Numbered from the stretch's first letter, positions 19,251 to 28,414 are shown. The stretch is 64,000 bases of DNA from an uncultured Lactococcus sp. (GCF_934191625.1 NZ_CAKPUG010000003.1:248001-312000), one strand, 5' to 3'. Numbers and translations are program-made. The notes: generated by a model not told the origin, from the sequence alone.

Positions 19251-19850
19251 TTACCATTCTGTATCTGAAAGATTCTTAGCTTTTTTTTCAAGTTCTTCAG
19301 CTTCTTCAGAAATTTTACCAAAATCAACATTATCTTCTACAACTTTTGCAGCATCTACCTTAACGTCTTCGATCTTATCTGCTGCTGAATTTGCACTATC
19401 ATCTAGTTTTTCTTTAAACTCTGCAGTTTTTTCCACAACTTCATCTGTGATTTCTGACTCGTTTTCATCAAAAAGTTCTTCAGTGTCTTCCTTCGCTTGA
19501 TTGATTTTATCGACAATTGCATCGCGCGTGCTGTTGAAAAATTCAATAACAGAGTCTTTAGAAAGTTCACCTGAGTCAACTTTTTCTTTAATCAAATCAC
19601 GTTTGCTTGTCAAATAATCTTTTGCTGAGTCTGCAGAAATTTCACCTGAATCAAAACGTTCCTTAATATCGTTGAATTTTTCTGTCGAAAAATCGCGTAA
19701 GTTGTTCAACGCTGCTTCGGGATCGTCTTTAAAGTCATCGTACATTTTGCTGGCATCTTCACGCATTTCGCTACCTTTTTTAGGGGCGAAAAACAAAGCT
19801 GCCGCGGCACCAATTAAAGCTCCTGCTAAAAATCCTGATTTTTTAGACAT
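19251..19850 (-). CDS. YtxH domain-containing protein
   Basis: 199 aa. The N-terminal GFLAGALIGAAAALFFAPKKG is the YtxH glycine-alanine membrane motif. A long, very acidic, repetitive helical tail follows (FDSGEIS.. and VDSGELS.. repeats around residues 65-100). YtxH proteins are small general-stress membrane proteins of unknown mechanism. It starts two bases after the DUF948 stop, the usual pairing. Confidence 0.88.
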   Translation of the reverse strand: MSKKSGFLAGALIGAAAALFFAPKKGSEMREDASKMYDDFKDDPEAALNNLRDFSTEKFNDIKERFDSGEISADSAKDYLTSKRDLIKEKVDSGELSKDSVIEFFNSTRDAIVDKINQAKEDTEELFDENESEITDEVVEKTAEFKEKLDDSANSAADKIEDVKVDAAKVVEDNVDFGKISEEAEELEKKAKNLSDTEW

Positions 19851-19851
19851 A

Positions 19852-20277
19852 TTATTTATCCTCCACTTTCTTTTTCTTGTTCTTCTTCAGAAATTTGTTT
19901 GCTGTTTTAGCTAATATTAAAGTTGAAGCTGAACGACCAACAGTTCCTGATTTTCTTGAAAAACGATCGACCATATCACGACTGCTCTTATTCACTGCAG
20001 TAACACTTTCAGATAGCTCTGCTACTGCGACGAAAAGTGGGTCAATTGTTGCAACTTTTCCATTAACATCGTCTAAAAGAACATTGGCTTTTGCCATCAA
20101 GCCATCCGCTTGGTGAAGCAAAACGTCGACATCACTAGAAACGAGTTTCACCGTACGATTGGCTTCCTCAACAACTTTTGATACTTTAACTAAAAGTACA
20201 ATTAAGAAGATAACCAAAGCTGCAAAAGCAATTGCAATAATCAGCCAGGCTATATTTTGTACACTAATTTCTCCCAT
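19852..20277 (-). CDS. DUF948 domain-containing membrane protein
   Basis: 141 aa: one N-terminal transmembrane helix (about 9-30), a coiled-coil segment (VVEEANRTVKLVSSDVDVLL) and a very basic end. DUF948 proteins form an operon with YtxH in many Firmicutes, here downstream of hprK-lgt as in streptococci. AGGAGG-like site before the ATG. Function unknown. Confidence 0.85.
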   Translation of the reverse strand: MGEISVQNIAWLIIAIAFAALVIFLIVLLVKVSKVVEEANRTVKLVSSDVDVLLHQADGLMAKANVLLDDVNGKVATIDPLFVAVAELSESVTAVNKSSRDMVDRFSRKSGTVGRSASTLILAKTANKFLKKNKKKKVEDK

Positions 20278-20459
20278 ACTTCACCTCCGAAACCGCTTAA
20301 ATCCAAACGGTAATTTTACTTTATTATAGCAAAATTAATATTTTTTATAAACTAATTTGGCGCTTAATTTTCTAAAGTAAGTTTTCGGGACTATTTCCTT
20401 GGTTTGTAAGATTTGAAACCCACTTATTTTATTCTTTTCACAAAAAATTTAACTCTTTC

Positions 20460-20819
20460 TTACTGTAAAAGTTTATGTGAAAGATTGGCAGCTTCTTTGG
20501 CAAGCTTCTTAATGAAAGAATAGCTTTTACTGTAAAGTTCTGCTTTATCTTTGGCTTTTACTTTTTGTAAAGTTGGTTCTTTTTGCACTATCTCGTTAAG
20601 AGTTTTATCTTTATCAGGTGAAGCAATTAGCTTTGCTATATTTTTAGCGTAAATATCAAGCTCTTCTTCGTTTGCCTTTTTCAGTGGAACAGTTGTTTTG
20701 TGAATACTGATAGTATCTGAGGGGACGGTAGGTATGGTTTGCGTTTGCTGATGGAGTATATTAAATATACAAAATGTAATAAGTCCAACAGTTGAAACAA
20801 GTGCAAGTGTACGTTTCAT
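20460..20819 (-). CDS. Small exported protein of unknown function
   Basis: 119 aa with an N-terminal hydrophobic segment (residues 5-22) that could be a signal peptide or anchor. A basic, helical Lys-rich domain follows (DKDKTLNEIVQKEPTLQKVK). I recognise no family. It sits alone between lgt and DUF948 with its own start signals (AGGA upstream). Confidence 0.6.
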   Translation of the reverse strand: MKRTLALVSTVGLITFCIFNILHQQTQTIPTVPSDTISIHKTTVPLKKANEEELDIYAKNIAKLIASPDKDKTLNEIVQKEPTLQKVKAKDKAELYSKSYSFIKKLAKEAANLSHKLLQ

Positions 20820-20953
20820 TTTTTCGGTCCTCTTCTCCTCTTAATACTTCTATTTTACGCGTACTAATATTAATCTGAACTTACTTTTTTGTAATGTAAG
20901 AAAAAAGTGTACCTTTTGTCTTACCCCAAAAGATACACTTACTCATTATTTTC

Positions 20954-21739
20954 TTAATCAATTTTTTTCAAACGTCTGATAAGTATAAAAGCTAAACCTG
21001 CAATAATCATTAAGGCTGAGAAAACCTGGGATACACGGAAAACTCCCCACATCAGACTATCTGTCCGCATACCTTCGACAATAAAACGGACTGCTCCATA
21101 CCAAATGAGATAGAAAGCAAAGATCTCACCACGTTTGAGTCCAGAAATACGATGGCGGAAAATCATAATGAGGATGAAGCCTGAAAAGGTTCCAATACTT
21201 TCATAAAGAAAGGTCGGTATGCGATAAGCCCCATCAATAAACATCTGCTCCCGAATAAATGATGGTAAATAATTTAAATTACTTACTGCATCACCGTAAG
21301 CTTCCTGATTCACAAAGTTTCCCCAACGTCCAAAAGCTTGTCCAATAAGCACGCCAGGTATGCTTATATCTAGTAAATCCAGTGGATTAATCATTCGATA
21401 GTAAGAAAAGATAAACAGGACAATAGCGCCCGCAATCAGCCCACCATAAATGGCTCCCCCACCATCCCAAAGAGCGATGATTTCACCCGGATGTTGGCTA
21501 TAATAATCCCATTGGAAAGCAACATAATAGGCCCGGACACCGATTAGACCGACTGGAAAAGCCCATAGGATAAAATCAATAACATCATCTGAGGTCAAAC
21601 CTCGCCGTGGTGCTTCCTTACATGCCAGCCAGACACCGAGTGCAGCCCCTGTCACAATAAAAATCGCATACCAATGAATGGTAAAGGGCCCCAATTCTAA
21701 AGCAATCTTATTCATTGCTAAATATGGAAAATTGTTCAC
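20954..21739 (-). CDS. lgt: Phosphatidylglycerol-prolipoprotein diacylglyceryl transferase
   Basis: 261 aa integral membrane enzyme that attaches diacylglyceryl to the lipobox cysteine of exported lipoproteins. Motifs: [13 protein letters not shown], the Lgt signature [13 protein letters not shown] (about 143-155), and LYESIGTF. It follows hprK by 9 bases, a common hprK-lgt operon in Firmicutes. Confidence 0.97.
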   Translation of the reverse strand: MNNFPYLAMNKIALELGPFTIHWYAIFIVTGAALGVWLACKEAPRRGLTSDDVIDFILWAFPVGLIGVRAYYVAFQWDYYSQHPGEIIALWDGGGAIYGGLIAGAIVLFIFSYYRMINPLDLLDISIPGVLIGQAFGRWGNFVNQEAYGDAVSNLNYLPSFIREQMFIDGAYRIPTFLYESIGTFSGFILIMIFRHRISGLKRGEIFAFYLIWYGAVRFIVEGMRTDSLMWGVFRVSQVFSALMIIAGLAFILIRRLKKID

Positions 21740-21748
21740 TTTAACTCC

Positions 21749-22672
21749 TTAGCTATTGTTCTCGATCAAGTGTGTTAAACGATCTTCAAAAAGGGCTGTC
21801 GCATCGTAGCCCATATCCTTGGCACGATAGTTCATCACGGCAGCTTCAATAATGGTAGAAACATTACGTCCTGTTTTGACGGGAATCTTGATTTGTGGCA
21901 CCTCAACATCTGCAAGAACAATGTTTTTAACACCATTGCCTAAGCGATCAAACTCTCCTCCAACTTCGTAGGGTTCAAGATATATTGTTAAATCAATATC
22001 CGTTTGATCCTTGACCGCACGCGCACCGTACAAGCTCATAACATCAATAATTCCAACACCCCGAAGCTCCAAGAAGTTTTGCAAAACTGGGGCTGGTTCC
22101 CCTGCTAAAGTAAAGGCATCTCTCTGAAAAACATCAACACGATCATCTGCCACGAGACGGTGGTTACGAGCTACCAAGTCTAAAGCCGTTTCTGATTTAC
22201 CGATACCGCTTGCTCCCTGAATTAAAACACCAACACCATAGATATCCATCAGCACACCATGTACACTAACACGCTCTGCCAACTCTTCATCCAAGTAAGA
22301 GGTTAAGATACTGTTCAAACGGCTGGTTGTTTCACGTGACTGCAGTAAAACAATATTATGCTTACGCGCCGCATTCACCATTTCATCTGGTATTTCTAAA
22401 TTACGAGCAACAATAACGACAGGTGTTATTTCTGTCATTACTTTTTTGAGAATATCATAACGCGCATCACCAACTTCGTTCATCATGTAGGACCATTCCT
22501 TCATCCCAAAAAGCTGTATACGTTCAGGTGTAAAGTACTCAAAATAACCAGACATCTCCAAACCGGGGCGTAAGATATCTGAAGTAGTAATTTCTTTTTG
22601 AAGTGCTGTTTCTGTCGAGTAGAGGACATTAAACTTAATTTTTTTAATAAGATCTTGCACTGTGACTGTCAT
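21749..22672 (-). CDS. hprK: HPr kinase/phosphorylase
   Basis: 307 aa. It phosphorylates or dephosphorylates Ser46 of HPr and so controls CcpA-dependent carbon catabolite repression. Walker [15 protein letters not shown] (about 152-165), the ADDRVDVF strand and the HprK signature [16 protein letters not shown] are all present; the N-terminal domain begins [10 protein letters not shown]. Normal length, first gene of hprK-lgt. Confidence 0.97.
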   Translation of the reverse strand: MTVTVQDLIKKIKFNVLYSTETALQKEITTSDILRPGLEMSGYFEYFTPERIQLFGMKEWSYMMNEVGDARYDILKKVMTEITPVVIVARNLEIPDEMVNAARKHNIVLLQSRETTSRLNSILTSYLDEELAERVSVHGVLMDIYGVGVLIQGASGIGKSETALDLVARNHRLVADDRVDVFQRDAFTLAGEPAPVLQNFLELRGVGIIDVMSLYGARAVKDQTDIDLTIYLEPYEVGGEFDRLGNGVKNIVLADVEVPQIKIPVKTGRNVSTIIEAAVMNYRAKDMGYDATALFEDRLTHLIENNS

Positions 22673-22791
22673 ATCTGTCTCCTATTGTCTTTTTCTCTCC
22701 TTATTATATCAGAATTAAGGTGCCAACTCTAGATTAACCTCCATACCCATAGAAGCCCATGAACTCAAGGCTTTAAAAAGGAGACTCTCTT

Positions 22792-23001
22792 TTATAAGGA
22801 TGATAGCGCATCATTGTCCCTCCCATTTTTTGTGAGTCTTTCGTGAATTTTTGCCGAGAAATCTTGCAAGGCAAGAGCTACCTTTTCTTCCAAAGTGGGT
22901 GTGACACGAAGGACATAGACCCGGGGAATCATTTGCGTCTCTGCCCAACCTCCAACACGAACAATGATTTTCTCATCAATGACCAGTTCTTTTTTAAGCA
23001 T
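22792..23001 (-). CDS. Short ORF upstream of hprK, possibly a gene remnant
   Basis: From the second ATG the frame gives 69 aa (MLKKELVIDEKIIVRVGGWA onward, with an amphipathic helical end). Its composition looks coding, but the start has no Shine-Dalgarno sequence. The 5' side is followed in other frames only by disrupted sequence, and I recognise no family. The rest of 22680-23370 shows no convincing gene; opposing frames here look like shadows. Confidence 0.3.
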   Translation of the reverse strand: MLKKELVIDEKIIVRVGGWAETQMIPRVYVLRVTPTLEEKVALALQDFSAKIHERLTKNGRDNDALSSL

Positions 23002-23372
23002 GACATTACCGTTTCTAAGGGCGTGGGTTATAAAGGAAGATTTTTGCTTGTAGGGCAAATTCTTTTGACTTGGGGAAGTTTGAGGTCATATATAGGATTT
23101 CTCTGTGATGTATCCCTCATCTTCGAAAAAGTCAAAGAAAAGCTTGAGCTAGGGGCAACTTTTAAGTCCAAGAGAAAATTTTTGAGGTGGTTTCTCTCAA
23201 GTTTCCCCACCTGCCAGCGTCCAAACTTTTCACAAAAAAGCAAAGAAAAAATCTATTTTAAGTTGTGTCAGATGCTGTTTCCACTTGATTAAAACATCGA
23301 GATTTTAAAAATAGTTAAACTATTATTTGATAACTTTTAGAGCTTCCTCTTACATTTCTCAAATAATTATTT

Positions 23373-23480
23373 TCATTTTTTATCTCTCTTTTCAATTTCA
23401 GAAATGATTTTTAAAAGAAAATCCACGATAATTAAAATAACAACTAAAAAAACAAACAACATAAGGATGAGAATAAACAA
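23373..23480 (-). CDS. 35-aa single-helix membrane peptide
   Basis: TTG start 5 bases after AGAGG, 24 bases downstream of the 23505-24182 gene. The product begins MFILILMLFVFLVVILIIVD and ends in a charged tail EIEKRDKK. One hydrophobic helix with a charged tail resembles small toxin or regulatory peptides in general form only. Probably the last gene of the LytTR operon. Confidence 0.45.
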   Translation of the reverse strand: MFILILMLFVFLVVILIIVDFLLKIISEIEKRDKK

Positions 23481-23504
23481 ATTGTAACCTCTTTTCTATA
23501 AGAT

Positions 23505-24182
23505 TCATGAAAAAGCTTGGAGGATTTGACCCACAGTTGCTGCATTTGAATCTTTTTTTAAGTCATAAAATACATTTTGACTATTATTTTGCTCATAGAT
23601 AACACCATGGTCAAAGTTTTTCAAAATTTTTGTTTCTGGTAAAAGCTTTTTATTTTGATACCACTCTTCGAAAGCTTTTCTGGTTTTATAAGTATCAACC
23701 ATAAAGGCCACTGTTCGATTATTACGTATATTAGGAACCAAAGTCCCCTCCAAAAACTTTTTGTCTCTTTGAGATAGTGCATTTTTAATATCAGAAACAA
23801 TTGCACCATTAGGATCATTGGCATAAATTGGGTCTATAATCACTCCATTTTTAGATTCTCCGCCGAGTAATTTATCGTTTCTCCCAGAAGGAGAAACCAG
23901 CCAGTCTTCAGATTGATCTTTGTTATCTATAGCAATGAGAAACGCTTCATTACTGTACCCTACCTCAAGCATTTGAGTCTTAAATTCTTCTAGTGTTGAG
24001 TAACCTTTTAATGCAGCAGAAATTGTTAAATTATTTTCAGTAACATCTGGTATTCCTACTTCAAATGGAGATTTTTCTGGAGGTTGTTGTATAAAAGGGT
24101 CTCTCTGCGGGAGAAAAAAAGTTCCAATAAGTAAAAGAATCCCTGTAATTATTGCAGTTAATCCGATAATCATTTTTTTCAT
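23505..24182 (-). CDS. Membrane-anchored extracellular protein of the LytTR locus
   Basis: 225 aa: N-terminal anchor (about 5-24), then an extracellular domain. Part of it (NLTISAALKGYSTLEEF ... WLVSPSG ... IVSDIKNALSQRD) aligns with the secreted 139-aa protein at 25314-25733 (NLTVKQAMQEFSSLQEF ... WTISPSR ... VKDIRQALSERD), so the two are related. Its start overlaps the DUF3021 stop by 4 bases. Family and function not recognised. Confidence 0.75.
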   Translation of the reverse strand: MKKMIIGLTAIITGILLLIGTFFLPQRDPFIQQPPEKSPFEVGIPDVTENNLTISAALKGYSTLEEFKTQMLEVGYSNEAFLIAIDNKDQSEDWLVSPSGRNDKLLGGESKNGVIIDPIYANDPNGAIVSDIKNALSQRDKKFLEGTLVPNIRNNRTVAFMVDTYKTRKAFEEWYQNKKLLPETKILKNFDHGVIYEQNNSQNVFYDLKKDSNAATVGQILQAFS

Positions 24183-24673
24183 TTATTGAACTCCTCATTC
24201 ATTTTTCTTACTTGGACAAGCTGTATTAGCCAAAGGACGCCCCAAAGAATTAAATAACTGGAAACTATCCATAATGTCGGCTTCACTATATCCCAAAGCA
24301 TGAATGTGTTTTCAAAATATCGTAATATTTCTTTTAAAGGAAAGCCAACCGGAACGTAGGAAAACAGGTATAGGAGAAGAAATCCTAGAAATGAAATCAA
24401 GAAATGGAAGAGATTTGCAAGCTTTACGCCGAATCGTTCTGTATTATAAAGCCAAATAATTGACCAAATAAAGAGTCCAATTAAGAGATAAACAAGTGTA
24501 GAGAAGGTTGCGTTAGTTACTGTTTCATATCCTACATTTCTTAGTGGATTCATGAATACAAACCATTCTTTACCGCGTAAATTAAAATACAAGACATTTA
24601 GAACAAGACCTAAAGATAGGCTCATACTCATCGCAATACCTATGTCCTTAATATAGCTTATTTTTCTTTTCAT
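24179..24673 (-). CDS. DUF3021 family membrane protein
   Basis: 164 aa with four membrane helices, the DUF3021 layout. These proteins are coded directly after LytTR regulators and are thought to modulate them. Here it overlaps the LytTR stop by 4 bases and the next gene by 4 bases. Confidence 0.85.
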   Translation of the reverse strand: MKRKISYIKDIGIAMSMSLSLGLVLNVLYFNLRGKEWFVFMNPLRNVGYETVTNATFSTLVYLLIGLFIWSIIWLYNTERFGVKLANLFHFLISFLGFLLLYLFSYVPVGFPLKEILRYFENTFMLWDIVKPTLWIVSSYLILWGVLWLIQLVQVRKMNEEFNK

Positions 24674-25104
24674 ACTCCTAAATACTCCTTTATTAATTTA
24701 TAATAACTACGGCTAGACATGGAGAATCTTCCACTTTTAAACCATATTTTTATTTTTCCGCCATAAGTTAATTCAAAATGGGAAATTTTTTTCCCATTGA
24801 TTATTTCTCCATTTGAAATCTGAATAAAATTATTGGGCAAATTTTCTGAAAGTGTCTTGATGGTTTGTCCCAAGAAAAATTCTCTCCCATCTTCTGTCAA
24901 GCAATAAACTTTTTTGTTTGCAGCATAAATACTTGTTATTTCATCTAGAACTAAGAGATATTTCTTATCGTCCAAAGTTCCGATTAACTTATAATCAATT
25001 TTTTGTAATTGGGAAATAATATGTTGAATTTCAGGTGTCATTTTATTTATGACAATATCGCATCTTTCATTCTCTTTTTCATTAATAGTGATGTTTATTT
25101 CCAT
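24670..25104 (-). CDS. LytTR-type DNA-binding regulator
   Basis: 144 aa without a receiver domain. The C-terminal two thirds is a LytTR fold: YLLVLDEITSIYAANKKVYC, then FFLGQTIKTLSENLPNNFIQ and a basic end SSRSYYKLIKEYL. Stand-alone LytTR proteins with a DUF3021 partner form membrane-coupled regulatory pairs. Its promoter shares about 90 bp with the promoter of the adjacent secreted-protein operon, suggesting it controls both. Confidence 0.88.
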   Translation of the reverse strand: MEINITINEKENERCDIVINKMTPEIQHIISQLQKIDYKLIGTLDDKKYLLVLDEITSIYAANKKVYCLTEDGREFFLGQTIKTLSENLPNNFIQISNGEIINGKKISHFELTYGGKIKIWFKSGRFSMSSRSYYKLIKEYLGV

Positions 25105-25132
25105 CCCTCACTCCTTTACTTAGCCTAACCTA

Positions 25133-25222
25133 TTATTACAAAATAGTTACGAAAATGAAAGTAGCTTTTGATAAAATAACCTTTATAAAGGACGTACTGC
25201 ATCATATACTGATAATATGCAC
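25133..25222 (-). promoter_or_regulatory. Promoter element A of the LytTR locus
   Basis: Upstream block 25180-25222, then 41 bases, then TGTAATAAT (-10) near 25132-25140. The block matches element B (26613-26655) at about 31 of 42 bases, with identical distance to an identical -10. This is the likely LytTR-controlled promoter of the regulator operon. Confidence 0.65.
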
Positions 25223-25231
25223 TACTTAAAA

Positions 25232-25264
25232 TAAAGAAAAAGCCCTGTATCCCTGATACAGGAG
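25232..25264 (-). terminator. Terminator of the secreted-protein operon
   Basis: CCTGTATC-CCT-GATACAGG followed by GCTTTTTC on the minus strand. It separates the two operons of the locus. Confidence 0.85.
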
Positions 25265-25313
25265 CAATTTCACAGAAAATATAGCTAAGTTTCTTTAGCA
25301 ACAAATGTAAAAC

Positions 25314-25733
25314 TTATTGAGTAGCATCTCTTTCGGATAAAGCTTGTCTGATATCTTTAACACTTGCACCTTCAATTTGCTTCATTTCATTTCCGTTTTC
25401 ATCTAGTATTATATTTTGCAAAGAAGCTTCTCTTGACGGGCTAATCGTCCATCCAAGAGTCTTACCGCCATCTTCAATACCTACTGAACTTAAATCAGCA
25501 ACCATCCATTGATCATCGGTCAGCTCTCCGTGAAATCCGTCATTAAATTCTTGCAAACTTGAAAATTCTTGCATGGCTTGTTTAACCGTTAAATTAATAG
25601 AAGTTTCTTTGCCTTGTGTTTCTACTTTTATGGTATTGCTGTCATCCGCAAAAACGAAATTTTTTGCCGTCATAGCACCTGAAAAAGTAACAAGTGTTAT
25701 AGCGCTAGTTAGTAATAGTTTCTTTACTTTCAT
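25314..25733 (-). CDS. Secreted protein of the LytTR locus
   Basis: 139 aa from the third usable ATG: signal peptide MKVKKLLLTSAITLVTFSGA..VFA, then a mature domain of about 110 aa related to part of the 225-aa neighbour. The frame can start earlier (25766) because a 24-bp tandem duplication repeats the start region; the most downstream ATG, just before the signal peptide and after AAGGGA, is preferred. Second gene of the operon. Function unknown. Confidence 0.75.
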   Translation of the reverse strand: MKVKKLLLTSAITLVTFSGAMTAKNFVFADDSNTIKVETQGKETSINLTVKQAMQEFSSLQEFNDGFHGELTDDQWMVADLSSVGIEDGGKTLGWTISPSREASLQNIILDENGNEMKQIEGASVKDIRQALSERDATQ

Positions 25734-25769
25734 ATTGTACATTCCCTTCACTTTCATATTGTACATTCC
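25726..25769 (-). repeat. Tandem duplication of a translation start region
   Basis: The 20-base sequence ACTTTCATATTGTACATTCC occurs at 25726 and 25750, a 24-base period. It duplicates the start codon and part of the ribosome-binding region, giving an N-terminal MYNMKVKG repeat if the first ATG is used. Confidence 0.85.
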
Positions 25770-25782
25770 TTGGATATTAAAA

Positions 25783-26481
25783 TTATTGCCCTCTTACTCT
25801 ATAATAACTTCCAGAAGCTGGTTGCCAAGAGTAATAAGTAGTATATATCCCACCATCAGTTGGGTATACACCTTGAGCCACACCTGGATTAAGTTGAATA
25901 CCATAAGTACCATAAGGATCATTGTACTGATTATGAGCATCCAACATGTCTCCTGCACGAGCTACATCTCCATAAGTCCACCAAGTCATAGTTGAAGCCC
26001 CGCTCAAATTAAAGAACTTATAGCCTGCAAATTCCCAACCTGCTCCGCCATTAAAAGCTCCGGATTGATATTCACTCCCTGAAGCTAAGCCATAAGATTT
26101 TGTTGGAGGAGTGACAAACCGTGGATTTTTATCTCGTAAACTATCACTTAAATTAGATGTAGGAGATTGAACTATAGACATTTCAATTTTTCTAGCCTCT
26201 GCAACAGTTATTGAATTTGGGTCTGTCTTCGAATTATAACGTGTTTTGTGCCCTGAAGTATCGACTGATTCCATTTCTCCATGAAGGTAACCACCCTCCA
26301 CCCGAAGAACTTTATCATTATCATTGAGATTCTTAAACTTTTCTCTGGCTAGTTCAACTTTGTTTTGAAGCGTATTTGTTTCACCATACCTACCTGCAGC
26401 AGAAGTTGTTTGAGAAGTAGCAAGCATCAGACCACTTGAAGCAATTAGTGCTAGCCCTGTCAAAATAACTGTCTTTTTCAT
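25783..26481 (-). CDS. Secreted protein of unknown function, first gene of a LytTR-linked operon
   Basis: 232 aa. Signal peptide MKKTVILTGLALIASSGLML..TTSAA, then a helical charged region (QNKVELAREKFKNLNDNDKV) and a Gly/Tyr/Trp-rich C-terminal half (about 150-232) with GAGWEFAGYKFFNLSGAST and YYSWQPASGSYYRV. The aromatic C-terminus recalls secreted bacteriocins or adhesins, but I recognise no family. AAGGAG before the ATG. Transcribed from promoter element B. Confidence 0.75.
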   Translation of the reverse strand: MKKTVILTGLALIASSGLMLATSQTTSAAGRYGETNTLQNKVELAREKFKNLNDNDKVLRVEGGYLHGEMESVDTSGHKTRYNSKTDPNSITVAEARKIEMSIVQSPTSNLSDSLRDKNPRFVTPPTKSYGLASGSEYQSGAFNGGAGWEFAGYKFFNLSGASTMTWWTYGDVARAGDMLDAHNQYNDPYGTYGIQLNPGVAQGVYPTDGGIYTTYYSWQPASGSYYRVRGQ

Positions 26482-26565
26482 ACATACGAACTCCTTTTGT
26501 TTTTTTGTACTTTTACAAAGTTACGTTTTAGTTAAAATTATTGTACAATGACTTAACAAAACTTA

Positions 26566-26655
26566 TTATTACAAAATTTCAGCTGAAATGGAAGAGGGTT
26601 ACGACAAAATGTACTTTATGCAAGATGTAATGCACAATAGGCTGATAATATACAT
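26566..26655 (-). promoter_or_regulatory. Promoter element B of the LytTR locus
   Basis: Block 26613-26655 (with CTGATAATATACA on the plus strand), 41-base gap, TGTAATAAT -10 near 26565-26573. Same layout and spacing as element A. Confidence 0.65.
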
Positions 26656-26747
26656 TGTAAAAATTCTGTTGTTATTTTTTCTTTCATTAGCCTAGAAGAT
26701 ATTTGACTTAAAAAGAAAAAGAGACCCTCAGTCCCTTAACTTGTTCT

Positions 26748-26843
26748 CTACCCATTTTGTGAATTTTTTTGTGAATTTGAACTTTTCTTGATTTTGAAAT
26801 GCTTGTCTTTCTCAGACTTTTCAATAGGTTTTAGGTTTTCAGG
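26748..26843 (-). other. Short coding-like scar, possibly the C-terminal end of an integrase
   Basis: A frame of about 31 codons ends KDKHFKIKKSSNSQKNSQNG and stop, with no start and stops just upstream. The repeated TTCACAA motifs and position beside an accessory locus suggest a leftover of a mobile element. Weak. Confidence 0.25.
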
Positions 26844-26974
26844 CTCTTATTATATCAGAAAAAGAGTATAACTGCTTTTTGCTTTGGTTATTCGTTTTGT
26901 TCTGTCCTTTAGTTTGCAGTAGGTAGCGACAGTGCTGGACTGCATAGATTTTTTAGCCATTATTAAACCAATTA

Positions 26975-27007
26975 AATAAAAAAAATAATGGAAAATATCC
27001 ATTATTT
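26975..27007 (-). terminator. Terminator overlapping the stop of the 59-aa gene
   Basis: AAATAATGGA-AAATA-TCCATTATTT followed by a T-run on the minus strand. Confidence 0.75.
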
Positions 27008-27181
27008 AATCTGGCTAATTTTTACAAACTTGTCTACTTTATAGGCAACATAAATTCTACGGCCCAAAAGAAAACTCGCGATGAGGAACCAAAACCATTG
27101 TGCCTGGAAAAAGGCAATGGAGAATATCCATGCTTCAATGATTGTTCCAAGTATAAAAGAGTAAAATCGTGATTTTAACAT
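27002..27181 (-). CDS. 59-aa membrane protein
   Basis: MLKSRFYSFILGTIIEAWIF, a second hydrophobic stretch FWFLIASFLLG, then a basic end RRIYVAYKVDKFVKISQIK. Two short helices and clean termination argue for a real gene; the ribosome-binding site is weak. No family recognised. Confidence 0.5.
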   Translation of the reverse strand: MLKSRFYSFILGTIIEAWIFSIAFFQAQWFWFLIASFLLGRRIYVAYKVDKFVKISQIK

Positions 27182-27606
27182 AGATTAACTATATCATACC
27201 CAGGAACTGAGGTCAAATATGCTAAACGAATTTTTCAACAGAATGAACTTTTTTACAGCTATTTTTTGTTTGCTTCCTAATAGAAAAAAACTTGCAGATA
27301 CTGTATAATACGTTATGGTCATAGCACCTCACATGCTCTTCACACCATTTAGAAAAAGAGTTGACCCAGGGGAACCACTACTAGATCAAGGCCACTTTTT
27401 TACAAGAGAAAAGCTAAATTCAAAAAATTGCCTCGGTCATCCGATACCTTCTTATTGTTCTATTCCCCGGTGAAAATGACTGCTGCTTTAACAGATGATG
27501 TGCAAAAGCCTCAAAATAAGATTAACATGCCACGTAAAATGTGATCCTGCACCTCAAAAAAACTATTATTAAATAAATCTCCCTTATATAAAGCTAAAAT
27601 TTAATC
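27182..27606 (+). other. 425-base gene-free region with one promoter-like site
   Basis: A TATAAT at about 27304-27309 with a poor -35 points rightward; about 300 bases follow before the next ATG, without a clear ORF or terminator. It could be a long leader or a small RNA. Nothing else is seen. Confidence 0.3.
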
Positions 27607-28341
27607 ATGAAAATAAAACACAAAAAATCCATCCTCCTCCTTACTTCTTTTGCTCTTCTTACTTTTACACCTCACGTTTTTGCGACTGCTGGAGGGTTTC
27701 ACAGTAGTGGAGGATCTCGAAGCTCTGTTAGTCGACGCACCCGTCAGTGGTCTGATGAAAATACAGGTTATCAGAGATATAACTACAATAGTTCTTATTA
27801 TCATTCCACAGGACATTATTATAGCAATTCTTCTGTCTATGGTTTTTCTCCTTTTAGCCTAATCATTGGTGTTTTAGTAGTTGGTGGGCTAGTTTTAAAG
27901 ACAAAGAAACCTGCTCTCAGGCGAGACAGTTATATCCACGGAAAAGCACTTATCAACGATTCACTCGCACAGCAAGTCGAAGCAAATTTTCTGCTTATTC
28001 AAGAGGCTTGGGATCAACAAAACTTAAAAGAGGTCAAACACCTTTATAGTGAAACTCTCTATGCTAAGCATCAGCAGATGTTAAATAAAATGATTCAAAA
28101 AGGTCTTCTTAACCATACACATAGTATAGTGATTGATGGGTTAAGTAGGTTAAAGCAAAAAGATAACTCTCAGTTTGAAATAGATATTTCTTTTGTAGCA
28201 ATTGATTTTCTTATTGACCTCAATACACAAGATATAATTAAAGGAAACAATTTGACACGTGATGCCTTTAAGCAACGCTGGACTTTTGTCACTAATGGAG
28301 AACAATTAAAGGTTGCTAAGATCAAGGAACTAAAAATCTAA
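27607..28341 (+). CDS. Exported membrane protein with Tim44-like C-terminal domain
   Basis: 244 aa: signal peptide (KSILLLTSFALLTFTPHVFA), a Ser/Tyr-rich low-complexity segment (about 28-75), one transmembrane helix (about 80-97), and a C-terminal domain (about 115-244). In that domain ANFLLIQEAWDQQNLKEVKHLY, IDISFVAIDFLID and FKQRWTFV follow the Tim44/NTF2-like pattern seen in Firmicute membrane proteins. Role unknown. Confidence 0.7.
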   Translation: MKIKHKKSILLLTSFALLTFTPHVFATAGGFHSSGGSRSSVSRRTRQWSDENTGYQRYNYNSSYYHSTGHYYSNSSVYGFSPFSLIIGVLVVGGLVLKTKKPALRRDSYIHGKALINDSLAQQVEANFLLIQEAWDQQNLKEVKHLYSETLYAKHQQMLNKMIQKGLLNHTHSIVIDGLSRLKQKDNSQFEIDISFVAIDFLIDLNTQDIIKGNNLTRDAFKQRWTFVTNGEQLKVAKIKELKI

Positions 28342-28414
28342 ACTTCAAAACACACAACTCTTATTCCTTACATCATCTAGCAAAAAAACAACAATTTTGA
28401 TAAAATGAGGTGTT

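Noticed and set aside
22843..23292. Plus-strand 149-codon ORF upstream of hprK
   Set aside because: Cys/Phe-rich product, no ribosome-binding site, and opposed by a more coding-like minus frame; looks like a chance frame.
25783..26481. Lactococcin 972-type bacteriocin
   Set aside because: The aromatic Gly-rich C-terminus is reminiscent, but the protein is much longer, the characteristic sequence is missing and no dedicated exporter genes follow.
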